Shown here piece by piece: positions 18,199 through 27,098 of a DNA stretch of 64,000 nt. The position numbers and the translations under genes were made by a program. Numbering within the stretch: position 1 is the first letter of the stretch; every line of letters begins with the position of its first letter. Under the pieces are notes generated by a model. That model ran no database searches. It worked only from the letters and a program-made list of their open reading frames with translations, and had not been told where the DNA came from. Origin of the DNA: Planctomycetaceae bacterium (GTDB lineage: Bacteria > Planctomycetota > Planctomycetia > Planctomycetales > Planctomycetaceae); NCBI GenBank assembly GCA_021732845.1, contig JAKFUF010000062.1, positions 1-64,000 on the forward strand, in the 5' to 3' direction.

Positions 18199-19184
18199 CG
18201 CACGATCCCAGCCAACTTGTGTCTCGATACTTGGATGATCTGTTGACCGCGGACGAGCATCGCGACTTGCAGGACTGGTTGCGCTCATCGCCGGATCACA
18301 CGCGGGAATTTGCCCGAATCGCGTTGCTGCACGACCACCTGCGCGGCGAGCAAATGGCGATTTCGCTGATGCCTCCCTCGCAGCCCAATCAACCCCACGC
18401 AGTTCCCGCTGTGCCGCGGCAGCCTTGGCGGTCATTTATCATCTCGGTTGGCGTGGTGGCGGCGTTCGTCACGTTGTTGCTGGCGTCATTGGAAATTGGC
18501 AAGACGCCAGCGGTGGCGGCGACGGAACTCAAGCGGCTGATCGCTGCTCAGGATACGGAACTCGACAGGACGTACCGCATTGCGGTGGAAGATGTACCCG
18601 CTCCGCAGCGAAAACGGCAGCCCGTTGTCGACGACAATCGTCCTCCGAAGCCACCCTTGGATGGCGCGATTTTGCACGTCCGAAAGGGCAACCAGTTTGT
18701 ACTGATTCGTCAAATGGCGGACGTCCGGCAGTTCGTGACGGGGAGCAATGGTCGGACGAGTTGGGCGGTGCGCCCGGATGGCCCGGTTCGGGTCAGCACC
18801 GACCTGACTCGATTTAACCGGGATCTGCCGGGTCATGAACATGACTTTCCGCTGATTGAGATCGAACGTGGCCTGGCCCACTTACAGGACGCCTACGACG
18901 TCCAGTTGCTGCCCATTGAGAACGCCGACGATCGGGCGGCAGAGGACTTGCCGACCCGGCTCCTTGTTGCCGTGAAGAAGCTTGGCCACCGTGGACCGCA
19001 GCGGGTCGAAATCACCTACGTCGTTCGTACTGGACAGATTCGTCAACTCCGTTTCATTGAGATGCCCTACGGTCCCGCGCATCTCACCGTGCGGCTGACG
19101 CAGGAAGAAGGCCACCCACTTGGCCCCGCGTTCTTTGATCATCAATCGCACCACGGGGTGGATCGCGTCGTGGAACGGGAGTAA
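18195..19184 (+). CDS. Membrane anti-sigma-like (FecR-type) protein
   Basis: 329 residues. An N-terminal cytoplasmic part (LVSRYLDDLLTADEHRDLQD, WLRSSPDHTREFARIALLHD) resembles the start of FecR-type proteins that accompany ECF sigma factors. One membrane helix lies at about 79-101 (SFIISVGVVAAFVTLLLASL). The periplasmic part of about 225 residues has beta-rich text (QFVLIRQMADVRQFVTGSNG) that I do not recognise as FecR proper. Translation is coupled to the sigma gene by the ATGA overlap. The expected role is to hold the sigma factor and release it on an outside signal. The signal is unknown, but the sulfatase operon suggests polysaccharide. Confidence 0.8.
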   Translation: MTHDPSQLVSRYLDDLLTADEHRDLQDWLRSSPDHTREFARIALLHDHLRGEQMAISLMPPSQPNQPHAVPAVPRQPWRSFIISVGVVAAFVTLLLASLEIGKTPAVAATELKRLIAAQDTELDRTYRIAVEDVPAPQRKRQPVVDDNRPPKPPLDGAILHVRKGNQFVLIRQMADVRQFVTGSNGRTSWAVRPDGPVRVSTDLTRFNRDLPGHEHDFPLIEIERGLAHLQDAYDVQLLPIENADDRAAEDLPTRLLVAVKKLGHRGPQRVEITYVVRTGQIRQLRFIEMPYGPAHLTVRLTQEEGHPLGPAFFDHQSHHGVDRVVERE

Positions 19185-19188
19185 ATCC

Positions 19189-19896
19189 ATGAAGAAGTTG
19201 CTCTGGTCGTTATTACCGTTGATGACGTTCGCCGCTTGGGGTTTTGGCCAGGATCGACTCACCCCTCCTGGCAAGATCAAGAAGCCGCAGATGAGCGACA
19301 CCATCAAGGCGAATATGTACGCCGACAACTGGTTCATCCTCTACATCAACGGCGAGCTGGTGGCGGTCGATTCGATCAAGTTCATTCCGCACAATGTCGT
19401 GTCGGTCGACATCCTGCCCAGCTATCCGATGACCATCGCCGTGATGGCCAAGGACAACGCCGATCCAATGACCGGGATGGAATACGCCAACACGAACATC
19501 GGCGATGCCGGCTTCATCTTGAAATTCGGCGATGGCACCGTCACGAATGCGAAGTGGAAGGCGAAGAGGTTTTCGTGGGGACCGATTGACCGCGACACAA
19601 CAAACCCGCGCGTCGAGAAACTTCCGATTCCCGAAAACTGGTTCGCGGTGGACTTTGATGACTCCCAGTGGGGTTTCGCCAAGGAATACACCGAGGAACA
19701 GGTTGGCCCAAAGCAACCTTACTTCGAACACGATTTCAAAGGTGCGAAGTTCATTTGGACAGACGACATCGAACTCGACAACACGGTGATTTTCCGACAT
19801 GTCGTGAAGTCGCCGCCGGATGGAAAAACGCGGCCTGACTTTTCAAACCTGAACAATGTGGTGCCGGCTTCGCCGCCCAAGAAACCGAGACGGTGA
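19189..19896 (+). CDS. Secreted jelly-roll-like protein of the sulfatase operon
   Basis: 235 residues with signal peptide MKKLLWSLLPLMTFAAWGFG. The body has YADNWFILYINGELVAVDSI and FVWTDDIELDNTVIFRH-like text near the end (KFIWTDDIELDNTVIFRHVV). This pattern of strands, with a D/N-W-F..Y.NG core, recalls galactose-binding or jelly-roll modules that sit in planctomycete sulfatase operons. No catalytic motif is visible. It starts 5 bases after the anti-sigma gene stop and is followed 45 bases later by a sulfatase. A carbohydrate-binding role is inference. Confidence 0.7.
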   Translation: MKKLLWSLLPLMTFAAWGFGQDRLTPPGKIKKPQMSDTIKANMYADNWFILYINGELVAVDSIKFIPHNVVSVDILPSYPMTIAVMAKDNADPMTGMEYANTNIGDAGFILKFGDGTVTNAKWKAKRFSWGPIDRDTTNPRVEKLPIPENWFAVDFDDSQWGFAKEYTEEQVGPKQPYFEHDFKGAKFIWTDDIELDNTVIFRHVVKSPPDGKTRPDFSNLNNVVPASPPKKPRR

Positions 19897-19940
19897 GTTT
19901 GTCGCATCGGCTGATAGCACACGCCAGGAGATTCCTGCTG

Positions 19941-21329
19941 ATGAGAGTCCTGTTTGCAACCTGCCTGCTGTTCCTGCCGACTGTTGGAATCGCCGCCGAA
20001 CGTCCCAACATCGTCTTCATGCTTTCGGATGATCAAGCCTGGAACGGTTTGTCGGTGGCGATGCATCCCAACGTGGCGGGCTCGAAGGGAGACATCTTCC
20101 ACACGCCGAATCTGGAGAAACTTGCGGCCCAGGGAATGCGGTTCTCGGCGGGATATGCGCCAGCTTCGGTTTGTTCGCCGACGCGCATCAGCTTGATGAC
20201 CGGAAAGAGTCCGGCCGCGTTGCATTGGACGAAGGCCGCTCCCCCAGAAGCCGGACACAAGCTCATTGAGCCACGGAACATCCGCAGCATCCCGGCGAAC
20301 GAAACAACAATTGGCGACATCCTGCGCCAGGCCGGTTACGCGACGGCTCATTACGGCAAGTGGCATATCAGCGGCGGCGGCCCTGAAAAGCACGGCTTTG
20401 ACGAATCCGATGGCGACACCGGGAATGAGAACGCCTATCAGTTCAAAGACCCCAACCCCGTGGACATCTTCGGCATGGCCGATCGCGCGGCCAGATTCAT
20501 GGAAAAGAGTTCCAAGGCCAGGCAGCCGTTCTTCATTCAACTCTCCTGGAACGCCTTGCACGCCTCGGAGAATGCCAACCAGGCCACGCTCGCCAAGTAC
20601 GAGCGGCAACTCAATGGCGAAAATCGCAAACGCATCACCACGGCGGCGATCACGGAAGACCTCGATACCGGTGTCGGCCGCCTGATGGACGCCATTGAGC
20701 GACTCGGCCTGGCCGGCACAACCTATGTGATCTATATGGCTGACAACGGTGGTGGCGGAGGGAAGAAGGTCCTGGCCGGTGGGAAGGGTGGCGTCTGGGA
20801 AGGGGGGATTCGTGTTCCCTTCATCGTGCGCGGCCCCGGTGTGAAGCCGAATTCCTGGTGTCATACACGAGTCGTCGGCTACGACCTCTTTCCCACCTTC
20901 TGCGAGTGGGCAAGCGTCGCGCCCGGCACGTTGCCCAAGGGAATCGAAGGCGGCAGCATCGTTTCCCTTCTCAAGAACGATGCGCGCGGAGAAGTCGACC
21001 GTCCGCATGAGGAACTCGTGTTTCATTTTCCGCATTATCAGGGCGACGCACCGCACTCGGCGATCTTGCTGGACGATCTCAAGCTCTTGCACTTCTATGA
21101 GGACAACCATGACGAGTTGTACGATCTCTCGAAGGACATCGGCGAACGAAATGACCTCGCGGCCCAGCGTCCTGCTGATGCCAGAAAACTTCGTGAGCGT
21201 CTCGACAAGTACCTGGCCGCCGTCGGCGCGCAGTTCCCGACGCCGAACCCGAACTTCGACCCCAATCAGCGAGTTGAACCGAAGAAGCGTGGCGGGAAGA
21301 ACAAGCCCGGGAAGCCCGCGACGAATTGA
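19941..21329 (+). CDS. Secreted formylglycine-dependent sulfatase
   Basis: 462 residues with signal peptide (MRVLFATCLLFLPTVGIAAE). The N-terminal metal site is RPNIVFMLSDDQAWNG. The activation signature is CSPTR at 78-82, where Cys must be converted to formylglycine. Further type I sulfatase blocks are GYATAHYGKWHISGGGPEKH and YMADNGGGGG. It cleaves sulfate esters, probably from a polysaccharide, outside the cytoplasm. The maturase is not in the window. The ATG at 19941 is chosen over GTG 19893 because the signal peptide begins there and GGAG precedes it. It is the fourth gene of the sigma-controlled operon. Confidence 0.95.
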   Translation: MRVLFATCLLFLPTVGIAAERPNIVFMLSDDQAWNGLSVAMHPNVAGSKGDIFHTPNLEKLAAQGMRFSAGYAPASVCSPTRISLMTGKSPAALHWTKAAPPEAGHKLIEPRNIRSIPANETTIGDILRQAGYATAHYGKWHISGGGPEKHGFDESDGDTGNENAYQFKDPNPVDIFGMADRAARFMEKSSKARQPFFIQLSWNALHASENANQATLAKYERQLNGENRKRITTAAITEDLDTGVGRLMDAIERLGLAGTTYVIYMADNGGGGGKKVLAGGKGGVWEGGIRVPFIVRGPGVKPNSWCHTRVVGYDLFPTFCEWASVAPGTLPKGIEGGSIVSLLKNDARGEVDRPHEELVFHFPHYQGDAPHSAILLDDLKLLHFYEDNHDELYDLSKDIGERNDLAAQRPADARKLRERLDKYLAAVGAQFPTPNPNFDPNQRVEPKKRGGKNKPGKPATN

Positions 21330-21374
21330 GAAGCGGCTTCGGGGCGATTTCCAGGATTTTTTCAGGAGACTGAC

Positions 21375-23363
21375 ATGCGTGTTTCCTTGAGTGCCGGACT
21401 CTTGATGCTGGCCATCGGGTTGACGAGTTCGATCGCGCAGGCTCATCCCGGCCATTCGCATCGCAGAACGTCACCGCCCGCTGCCAATCAGCAGTCAGTC
21501 GCCTCGGAACGCACCTGGACGGCGTCGACCGGCGCTTTTCGTGAACAGGGATCGTTCGTCATGGCGCGGGACGGCCTGGTGCAGATCCGCCGTGAAGACG
21601 ACTCGTTGGTTTCGCTCCCGATTGCCCTGCTGCGGAGCGACGATCAAGTCTGGATTGAGCGGCGCATGTCCGAAATTCGACATCTCGCCGAGACAAATGG
21701 ACTTCTGCGGGCGACATCAGAAATCAAACTGCGACTCGACTCTCCCGTGCGTGTCCCGCATTCGGCCGCAGGTTTTGGAGTCGTTCCACTCGTTGCCGAC
21801 GAGTTCCCGCTTCTGCAGGGCGGTCGCCAAAATGAAGTTCCGCCAGGCGAGATACTCTTCGCGCAATTGGGAAATCCAAAACCGGGGACGAGCGTGGCAC
21901 GCGGGCAGGTTCCTGAGATCGCCAAGGCCTTTGAGGCGTTCGTCAAGCTCAAGGCGATTCAAACCCGTTGGGACGACCGCTTTTTCTACGTCGAATCGAA
22001 CGGGATGCCGGACCACCAGATGATGGTCGGCATCACGGCCTGGCAGCAGCAGGTGCCGCTGCCGCAGAAATACGTCGGTGACAACGCCTGGCAGATCCCG
22101 TTGCATCCCGTCCCGGCTGAGACCCCCGCCACGACCAAGAATCGCTTTTTACGCGGGGCGATTGCGGTCGCCGTCAATGGCATTCCGATCTTCAACCCGC
22201 TCAACAATCGTGGAGACGATGCCTACCTGTTTGGGGAGCTGGATGAATTCGGCGGTCACTGCGGGCGGGCTGACGATTACCACTATCACATTGCGCCGGT
22301 GCATTTGGAAAAGACCAATGGCAAGGGAAAGCCGATCGCCTACGCGCTGGACGGCTACCCGATCTATGGTTACGAGGAGCCGGACGGATCACCCGTCAAG
22401 AACCTCGATGCCCTCAACGGCCACAAGGACGCCAACGGAAACTATCACTATCACGCGACGACGAAGTACCCGTACCTCAATGGCGGGTTCCACGGGGTTG
22501 TGACCGAACGTGGTGGCCAGGTCGATCCGCAACCACGGGCGGAACCGCTCCGCCCGGCGCTCCAGCCTTTGCGAGATGCCAAGATCACCGGCTTCCAGGA
22601 GACCAAGGCCGGCAGTTACACCTTGACCTATGACGTGCGAGGCTCAAACGGAACCGTCAGCTACACCCTCTCGAACGATGGATCAGCGAAGTTCGTGTTC
22701 GTCGACACCAATGGCAAAACGACTCAGGAAACGTACGCACCGCGGCGGCGCGGCCCTGGCGGTGATCGACGCCCCCCGCCGCGACCCGGTGAGAACCCGC
22801 CACCTCGTGACGGGCAACGCCCCCCGCGCGACGAAGACCGTCGGCCTCCTCGAAACCAGGAAGGCGCGCCGGCAATTCAGGCTGCAAGTCGACCGGACTC
22901 CAGGCTTTCGCCGTTGAAAGTGACCAGCTCCTCCGTGAATGAGAACGGATTCGTTTCGGTCGACTGCACCTGCGACGGGAAGCGGGAATCTCCAGCCGTT
23001 GCCTGGAAAGATGCCCCCGCGGGTACGAAATCGTTCGCCATCAGTCTCTGGCACACCGCTTCGGATCAAGAGAAATCGTACTGGGTTGTCTACAACATCC
23101 CCGCGACGACGACGAGTCTCGCCCAGAAGTCGCCCAAAGCAGGAACCCTTGGCGTCAATGATCGACGTCGTGCCGAATACGACCCGATGTGCTCGAAAGG
23201 TCCTGGCATCAAGACGTACCACATCACGGTTTATGCCCTCTCGTCCAAGTTGGAATTGCCTCAGGAAAAAGCATCGCGGGCCGGCCTGCTCACTGCCATC
23301 AAGGACATCACACTGGCCACCGGAACGCTCGACTTCAAATATGAACGGAAGGACGCGCGGTGA
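21375..23363 (+). CDS. Secreted SHD1-YHYH-PEBP three-part protein
   Basis: 662 residues with signal peptide and His-rich start (AHPGHSHRR). Residues about 40-95 resemble an SHD1/SLA1-type beta module (RTWTASTGAFREQGSFV). Residues about 185-375 form the YHYH domain, with HCGRADDYHYHIAPVH and DANGNYHYHATTKYPYLNGG, and a metal-binding look from the paired histidines. A proline/arginine-rich linker follows at about 455-510. The last 150 residues are a PEBP/YbhB-like domain (SWHTASDQEKSYWVVYNIPA by texture). It lies between two sulfatases, and its stop overlaps the second sulfatase start (GTGA). The activity of the combination is unknown; perhaps ligand or metal binding on the polysaccharide. Confidence 0.85.
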   Translation: MRVSLSAGLLMLAIGLTSSIAQAHPGHSHRRTSPPAANQQSVASERTWTASTGAFREQGSFVMARDGLVQIRREDDSLVSLPIALLRSDDQVWIERRMSEIRHLAETNGLLRATSEIKLRLDSPVRVPHSAAGFGVVPLVADEFPLLQGGRQNEVPPGEILFAQLGNPKPGTSVARGQVPEIAKAFEAFVKLKAIQTRWDDRFFYVESNGMPDHQMMVGITAWQQQVPLPQKYVGDNAWQIPLHPVPAETPATTKNRFLRGAIAVAVNGIPIFNPLNNRGDDAYLFGELDEFGGHCGRADDYHYHIAPVHLEKTNGKGKPIAYALDGYPIYGYEEPDGSPVKNLDALNGHKDANGNYHYHATTKYPYLNGGFHGVVTERGGQVDPQPRAEPLRPALQPLRDAKITGFQETKAGSYTLTYDVRGSNGTVSYTLSNDGSAKFVFVDTNGKTTQETYAPRRRGPGGDRRPPPRPGENPPPRDGQRPPRDEDRRPPRNQEGAPAIQAASRPDSRLSPLKVTSSSVNENGFVSVDCTCDGKRESPAVAWKDAPAGTKSFAISLWHTASDQEKSYWVVYNIPATTTSLAQKSPKAGTLGVNDRRRAEYDPMCSKGPGIKTYHITVYALSSKLELPQEKASRAGLLTAIKDITLATGTLDFKYERKDAR

Positions 23364-24826
23364 CGAACATGACTTCACGCCGGCCCATGACTGCCCCGCA
23401 ACTCGCCATTCAAGCGGCCATTCTGTGCCTGCCCTGCCTGCTGTGGTCCGTCGAATCATTCGCGGCTGACAGCCACCGGCCACCGAACATCATCCTCGTC
23501 CTGATGGACGACATGGGTTGGCGGGATGTCGGCTTCATGGGGAATCGCTTTGTCGAGACTCCTCACCTCGACCGCCTGGCGAAGAGCGGGCTGGTGTTCA
23601 CGCAGGCGTATGCGAGCGCCCCCAACTGTGCCCCGACGCGGGCGTGTCTGCTGTCGGGGCAATACACGCCTCGGCACGGCATTTATACCGTCGTCGATTC
23701 CCGGCAGCCGCCCGGTTCGCCCTGGCACAAGTGGCAGGCGGCGGAAAGCAAGTCGGAACTCGATACAAAGATCGTCACCATTGCCGAATCGCTCCGGGAC
23801 GGTGGATATGCGACGGCGTTCTTCGGCATGTGGAACCTGGGACGCGGTCGTACCGGGCCGGTGACGCCCGGCGGTCAAGGGTTCCAGAAAGTCGTCTTTC
23901 CAGAGAACCTTGGCTTCGGCAAAGACGAGTATTTCGATGACGGCAAGAACTACCTGAGCGATCGGTTGACCAATGAAGTCCTCAAATTCGTGGACGAGAA
24001 TCGCCAGCGGCCATTCTTTGTCTATTTCCCCGATCATGCCATCCATGCACCATTCAATCCCAAACCGGAGTTGCTGCAGAAGTACGCGCGGAAGGCGGCA
24101 GCGAACAATGACCGTCGCGACGATCCCGCGTGTGCGGCGACCATCGAGGCCGTCGATCAAAATGTCGGACGAATCATGGAACACCTCAAGAAGTTGAAGC
24201 TCGCCGACAACACGGTCGTGATCTTTACGTCAGACAATGGCGGCACCCAGCAATACACACCGCCGCTACGAGGTGGTAAAGGCGAACTCTATGAAGGTGG
24301 CATTCGCGTCCCGCTGGTCGTGACCGGACCGGGAGTCAAGAAAGCCGGCGGCCAATGCGATGCGCCAGTGTCGAGCGTTGATTTCTATCCGACGCTGCTC
24401 GAACTGGCAGGCATACAGCAACCGCAGGGACAAGTGCTCGACGGCGTCAGTCTCGTCCCGCTCTTTCACGGTGGACCAACGCTCGGCCGGCAACTCTTCT
24501 GGCACTTCCCGTGTTATGTCGGCCGGGCGACTCCTTCGAGCGCCATTCGGGAAGGGGACTTCAAGCTGATTGAGTTTTTTGAAGACGGGGGTCGAGTCGA
24601 GCTCTTCAACCTGAAAAATGACCCGAATGAGGAACAGAACCTTGCCGCCTTGATGCCCGACAAGTCAACCGCACTCTCAAAGACACTGCGATCCTGGCAA
24701 AAAGAAACAAACGCATTGCTGCCGGCTGGCCCCAATTCCAATTATGACCCCAAAGCCGAACGCCCACGCGGCGGTCAAGGTGGCGGTGCTCGGGACAAGT
24801 CGAAGCGCGGTCAGTCAAAGCCCTGA
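23360..24826 (+). CDS. Secreted formylglycine-dependent sulfatase (second)
   Basis: 488 residues from GTG 23360 (or 485 from ATG 23369). Signal region ILCLPCLLWSVESFAAD, metal site PNIILVLMDDMGWRDVGFMG, activation signature CAPTR (Cys90 in the longer version), then LLSGQYTPRHGIYT. Later blocks are YATAFFGMWNLG and FTSDNGGTQQYTPPLRGGKG with EGGIRVP. In the second block a Met stands where many sulfatases have Lys (GKWHLG becomes GMWNLG), so substrate contact differs. It overlaps the YHYH gene by 4 bases and closes the operon. The C-terminal tail is Gly/Lys/Arg-rich. Substrate is not predictable. Confidence 0.95.
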   Translation: MTNMTSRRPMTAPQLAIQAAILCLPCLLWSVESFAADSHRPPNIILVLMDDMGWRDVGFMGNRFVETPHLDRLAKSGLVFTQAYASAPNCAPTRACLLSGQYTPRHGIYTVVDSRQPPGSPWHKWQAAESKSELDTKIVTIAESLRDGGYATAFFGMWNLGRGRTGPVTPGGQGFQKVVFPENLGFGKDEYFDDGKNYLSDRLTNEVLKFVDENRQRPFFVYFPDHAIHAPFNPKPELLQKYARKAAANNDRRDDPACAATIEAVDQNVGRIMEHLKKLKLADNTVVIFTSDNGGTQQYTPPLRGGKGELYEGGIRVPLVVTGPGVKKAGGQCDAPVSSVDFYPTLLELAGIQQPQGQVLDGVSLVPLFHGGPTLGRQLFWHFPCYVGRATPSSAIREGDFKLIEFFEDGGRVELFNLKNDPNEEQNLAALMPDKSTALSKTLRSWQKETNALLPAGPNSNYDPKAERPRGGQGGGARDKSKRGQSKP

Positions 24827-24969
24827 AAACGTGATTGCCGGCGGCCTGGCACGTCGGTCGTGACCTCGCAAAAGCTCCCCATCGCCGACCGGGCAGCGGG
24901 TGACAACGAGCGCGCCGCAAATTCGCGGCGGGTGTGGCACCTGCGGCACGTGTGGCAGGCGTCGTGTTG

Positions 24970-25072
24970 TGTGCCACTGGCTCTGCCGGCTCTGCCACTG
25001 TGAATGCCAGAAGACCTTCCTCACGCGAATTTCGCAGGTCGCTCGTAAACACTGGCAATGCCAGTGGCACAC
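24970..25072. repeat. Inverted pair of TGTGCCACTGGC units (family C)
   Basis: The left unit near 24970 reads TGTGCCACTGGCTCTGCC. The right unit at 25050-25072 reads CACTGGCAATGCCAGTGGCA, itself a hairpin and the complement of the left unit. The pair sits downstream of the sulfatase operon and holds no gene. Between 24827 and 25530 I see only repeats of this kind and no supported coding sequence. Confidence 0.65.
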
Positions 25073-25305
25073 ATTCCCGATGCGACTTTCGCTCATTCCG
25101 CCCGTGCCACCCGCCGTCGAGCTGTTGGCAACGGATCAGGGACGTATGAAAGGAAGACAACCCGTGCAAGCACCACGCGCCGTTCACCGCTCTCTGTGGC
25201 GGCAGGACGCGAGCCCTTCGGTGATGGTCCAGGCGAAGCGGTGAAACCAATAACCGGACGGCTTGCGCCGTTCCGCTTCTACGACGGGGTGGCATCAGCG
25301 CCCAA

Positions 25306-25336
25306 CGTGGCTCAGCGGGAGCTTCGCCCTCCCGCG
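25306..25336. repeat. Family B palindromic repeat, single copy
   Basis: Reads GTGGCTCAGCGGGAGCTTCG then CCCTCCCGCG, the reverse complement of the family B unit at 7145 with few changes. It stands alone in the non-coding stretch after the sulfatase operon. Confidence 0.7.
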
Positions 25337-25450
25337 GCGTCGCCGTGCCGATCGGCTGCCGTGCGTTCTCGAGTTGCGGCGGGGGCAACTGTTGTTCGCG
25401 GCAGTGGAGGACCACAGCCCTCCCTCGCCTGGGGCGAAGGGCGAAGACCC

Positions 25451-25480
25451 AATCAGCCGGAGGCCGTTAGGCCCCGGTTC
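25451..25480. repeat. Family A palindromic repeat
   Basis: AATCAGCCGGAGGCCGTTAG followed by GCCCCGGTTC. Its reverse complement matches 2082-2110 with one difference. Short arms GCGAAG (25441) and CTTCGC (25484) extend the hairpin. Confidence 0.75.
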
Positions 25481-25530
25481 TGCCTTCGCGAACAAGCGGC
25501 GATCGCACACGCTCGGGAACCGGACGATAA

Positions 25531-25589
25531 GGATCGCAGCAACAATATCTGTGACAATTGACTCCCTATCCAGCAGCGAATGCCATCAG
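25531..25589. repeat. Remnant end of the 49.2-kb mobile element
   Basis: GGATCGCAGCAACAATAT at 25531 matches the terminal sequence of the element at 49230, and the text then continues as CTCCCTATCCAGCAGCGAA with GCCATCA, the same as 49260-49290. The match ends just where sequence of the glycosidase-like gene begins (about 25590). The junction therefore marks the loss of that gene's N-terminal part. Confidence 0.65.
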
Positions 25590-26768
25590 GGAGTACGAAT
25601 CCACTGGAAGCGGCCGAACCTGGGGCTCCGCGAATGGAAAGGCTCGAAAGACAACAACATTATCTGGAACGACGGCTACGAGACGCACAACTTCGCTCCT
25701 TTCAAAGACACCAATCCGGCTTGCAAACCGGACGAGCGTTTCAAGGCGGTGGGAGGCACCATCGCTTCCAAAGGGTTATTGACGTTCAAATCTCCCGACG
25801 GCATTCACTGGTCAAAACTCAGCGATGGACCGGTCGTCACTCAGGGGGCGTTCGATTCCCACAACACGGTCTTCTGGGACGACGCCCGTCAGCGATACAC
25901 GATGTACGTTCGGTATTTCAGCGAAGTCGACTTCAAAGGCCTGCGGTCGATCGGCGTCTCCTATTCGACGGACTTCAAATCGTGGTCGGAACCCGTCGGG
26001 CTGACCTATGCGGACCAGCATCCGCAGCAGATGTATACAAATCAGGTTGCCCCGTACTACCGGGCGCCGCACGTGCTGATGGGGTTCCCCACGCGGTTTG
26101 TCGCCCGGCCGCTGTCGAAGCATGCGAAACAACTGGAGCCGGTGAAAACGCGGGCCCTGTTTGCGAAATCGATTGAAAACAGCGGCGCCTACACCGGCGC
26201 CGAGATCACCGACGGCCTCTTTATGACGAGCCGCGACGGCCGGGCGTTTCATCGCTGGGGCGAAGCCTTCCTGCGTCCTGGTCCCGAAGCGGAAGGCCGC
26301 TGGATCTACGGCGACAACTATCAAAGCTACGGCTTGTTCGAGACCGCCTCCGCGACTCCGGGTTTGCCGAATGAGATTTCCCTGCACTTCAACGAACACA
26401 GTTGGCGCGACGAAACGCACCGCTTGCGGCGGTACACGCTCCGATTGGACGGCTTCGTCTCGCTGCATGCGCCGCTCGACGGCGGCGAGCTGATCACCAA
26501 ACTGCTGACGTTCGCGGGCCACCGGTTGACCGTGAACTACGCCACATCGGCGATGGGCTCGCTGCGAGTCGAGATTCAAGACGCCGACGGCAATCCGCTG
26601 CCGGGCTTTTCGCTCGCCGACGCGGACGAACTCTTCGGCGACAGTGTGCATCAAACGGTGTCCTGGAAAGACCAGACCGACGTGGGTTCGCTGCATGGCA
26701 AACCGATCCGCCTGCGGTTCCAACTCCGCGACGGCGATGTGTACGCGTTCCAGTTTACGGAACAGTAG
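25590..26768 (+). pseudogene. N-terminally truncated beta-propeller glycosidase-like gene
   Basis: About 392 residues of good coding text begin at GVRIHWKRPNLGLREWKGS and run to a stop at 26766-26768. Blocks such as SPDGIHWSKLSDGP, DSHNTVFWDDARQRYTMYVR and the C-terminal beta-sandwich (GFVSLHAPLDGGELITKLL) match the intact paralogue at 31957. That gene has about 140 further N-terminal residues including a signal peptide and LFLDDRVIE. Here those are missing, and repeat sequence stands directly in front. The frame stays open back to 25263, but that part is translated repeat. The proteins look like GH32/GH43-type five-bladed propellers, with no proven activity. Without an export signal this copy is probably dead. 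Confidence 0.7.
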
Positions 26769-27098
26769 TCATTCGCAACTCGCTGGCGGAATGAAGAGGG
26801 ACGGAATGGAAGGGGTCTGGACGGCTGGACCCCGTGACATGCGAGTGGACTCGATATGTCACCAGACGGTGTGCCGATGCGGCTTGGCCATGCGGTTTGC
26901 CGGGGCATCACTGAAGTGAAGCCCAAAGGTGACGAAATCGACGGTGCGAGAAGCTTGCGGGAGCATGATGTTAGAAAGCAAAACAGTATCGCGCAGAAAA
27001 CGCTATTTCAATGCAATTGGATCGTGATAGCCTGTTTTGTTGGCCGAGAGTCCGCTTGGAACTCCGGCCGACGCGCCTTGGTTTTGAAGGGAACGCCG
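26769..27098. other. Intergenic region without recognised gene
   Basis: 330 bases between the truncated propeller gene and the PSD1 gene. The frame of the latter is open back to 26856, but the text before 27099 lacks coding texture. A locally AT-richer segment (about 26960-27045) could hold a promoter for the downstream operon, but no clear boxes were found. Confidence 0.4.

Noticed and set aside
24900-25200. Possible small gene with CGTCGRRRVVCHWLCRLCHC text
   Set aside because: The cysteines come from translated TGTGGCAC-type repeats of family C and not from a zinc-binding protein.
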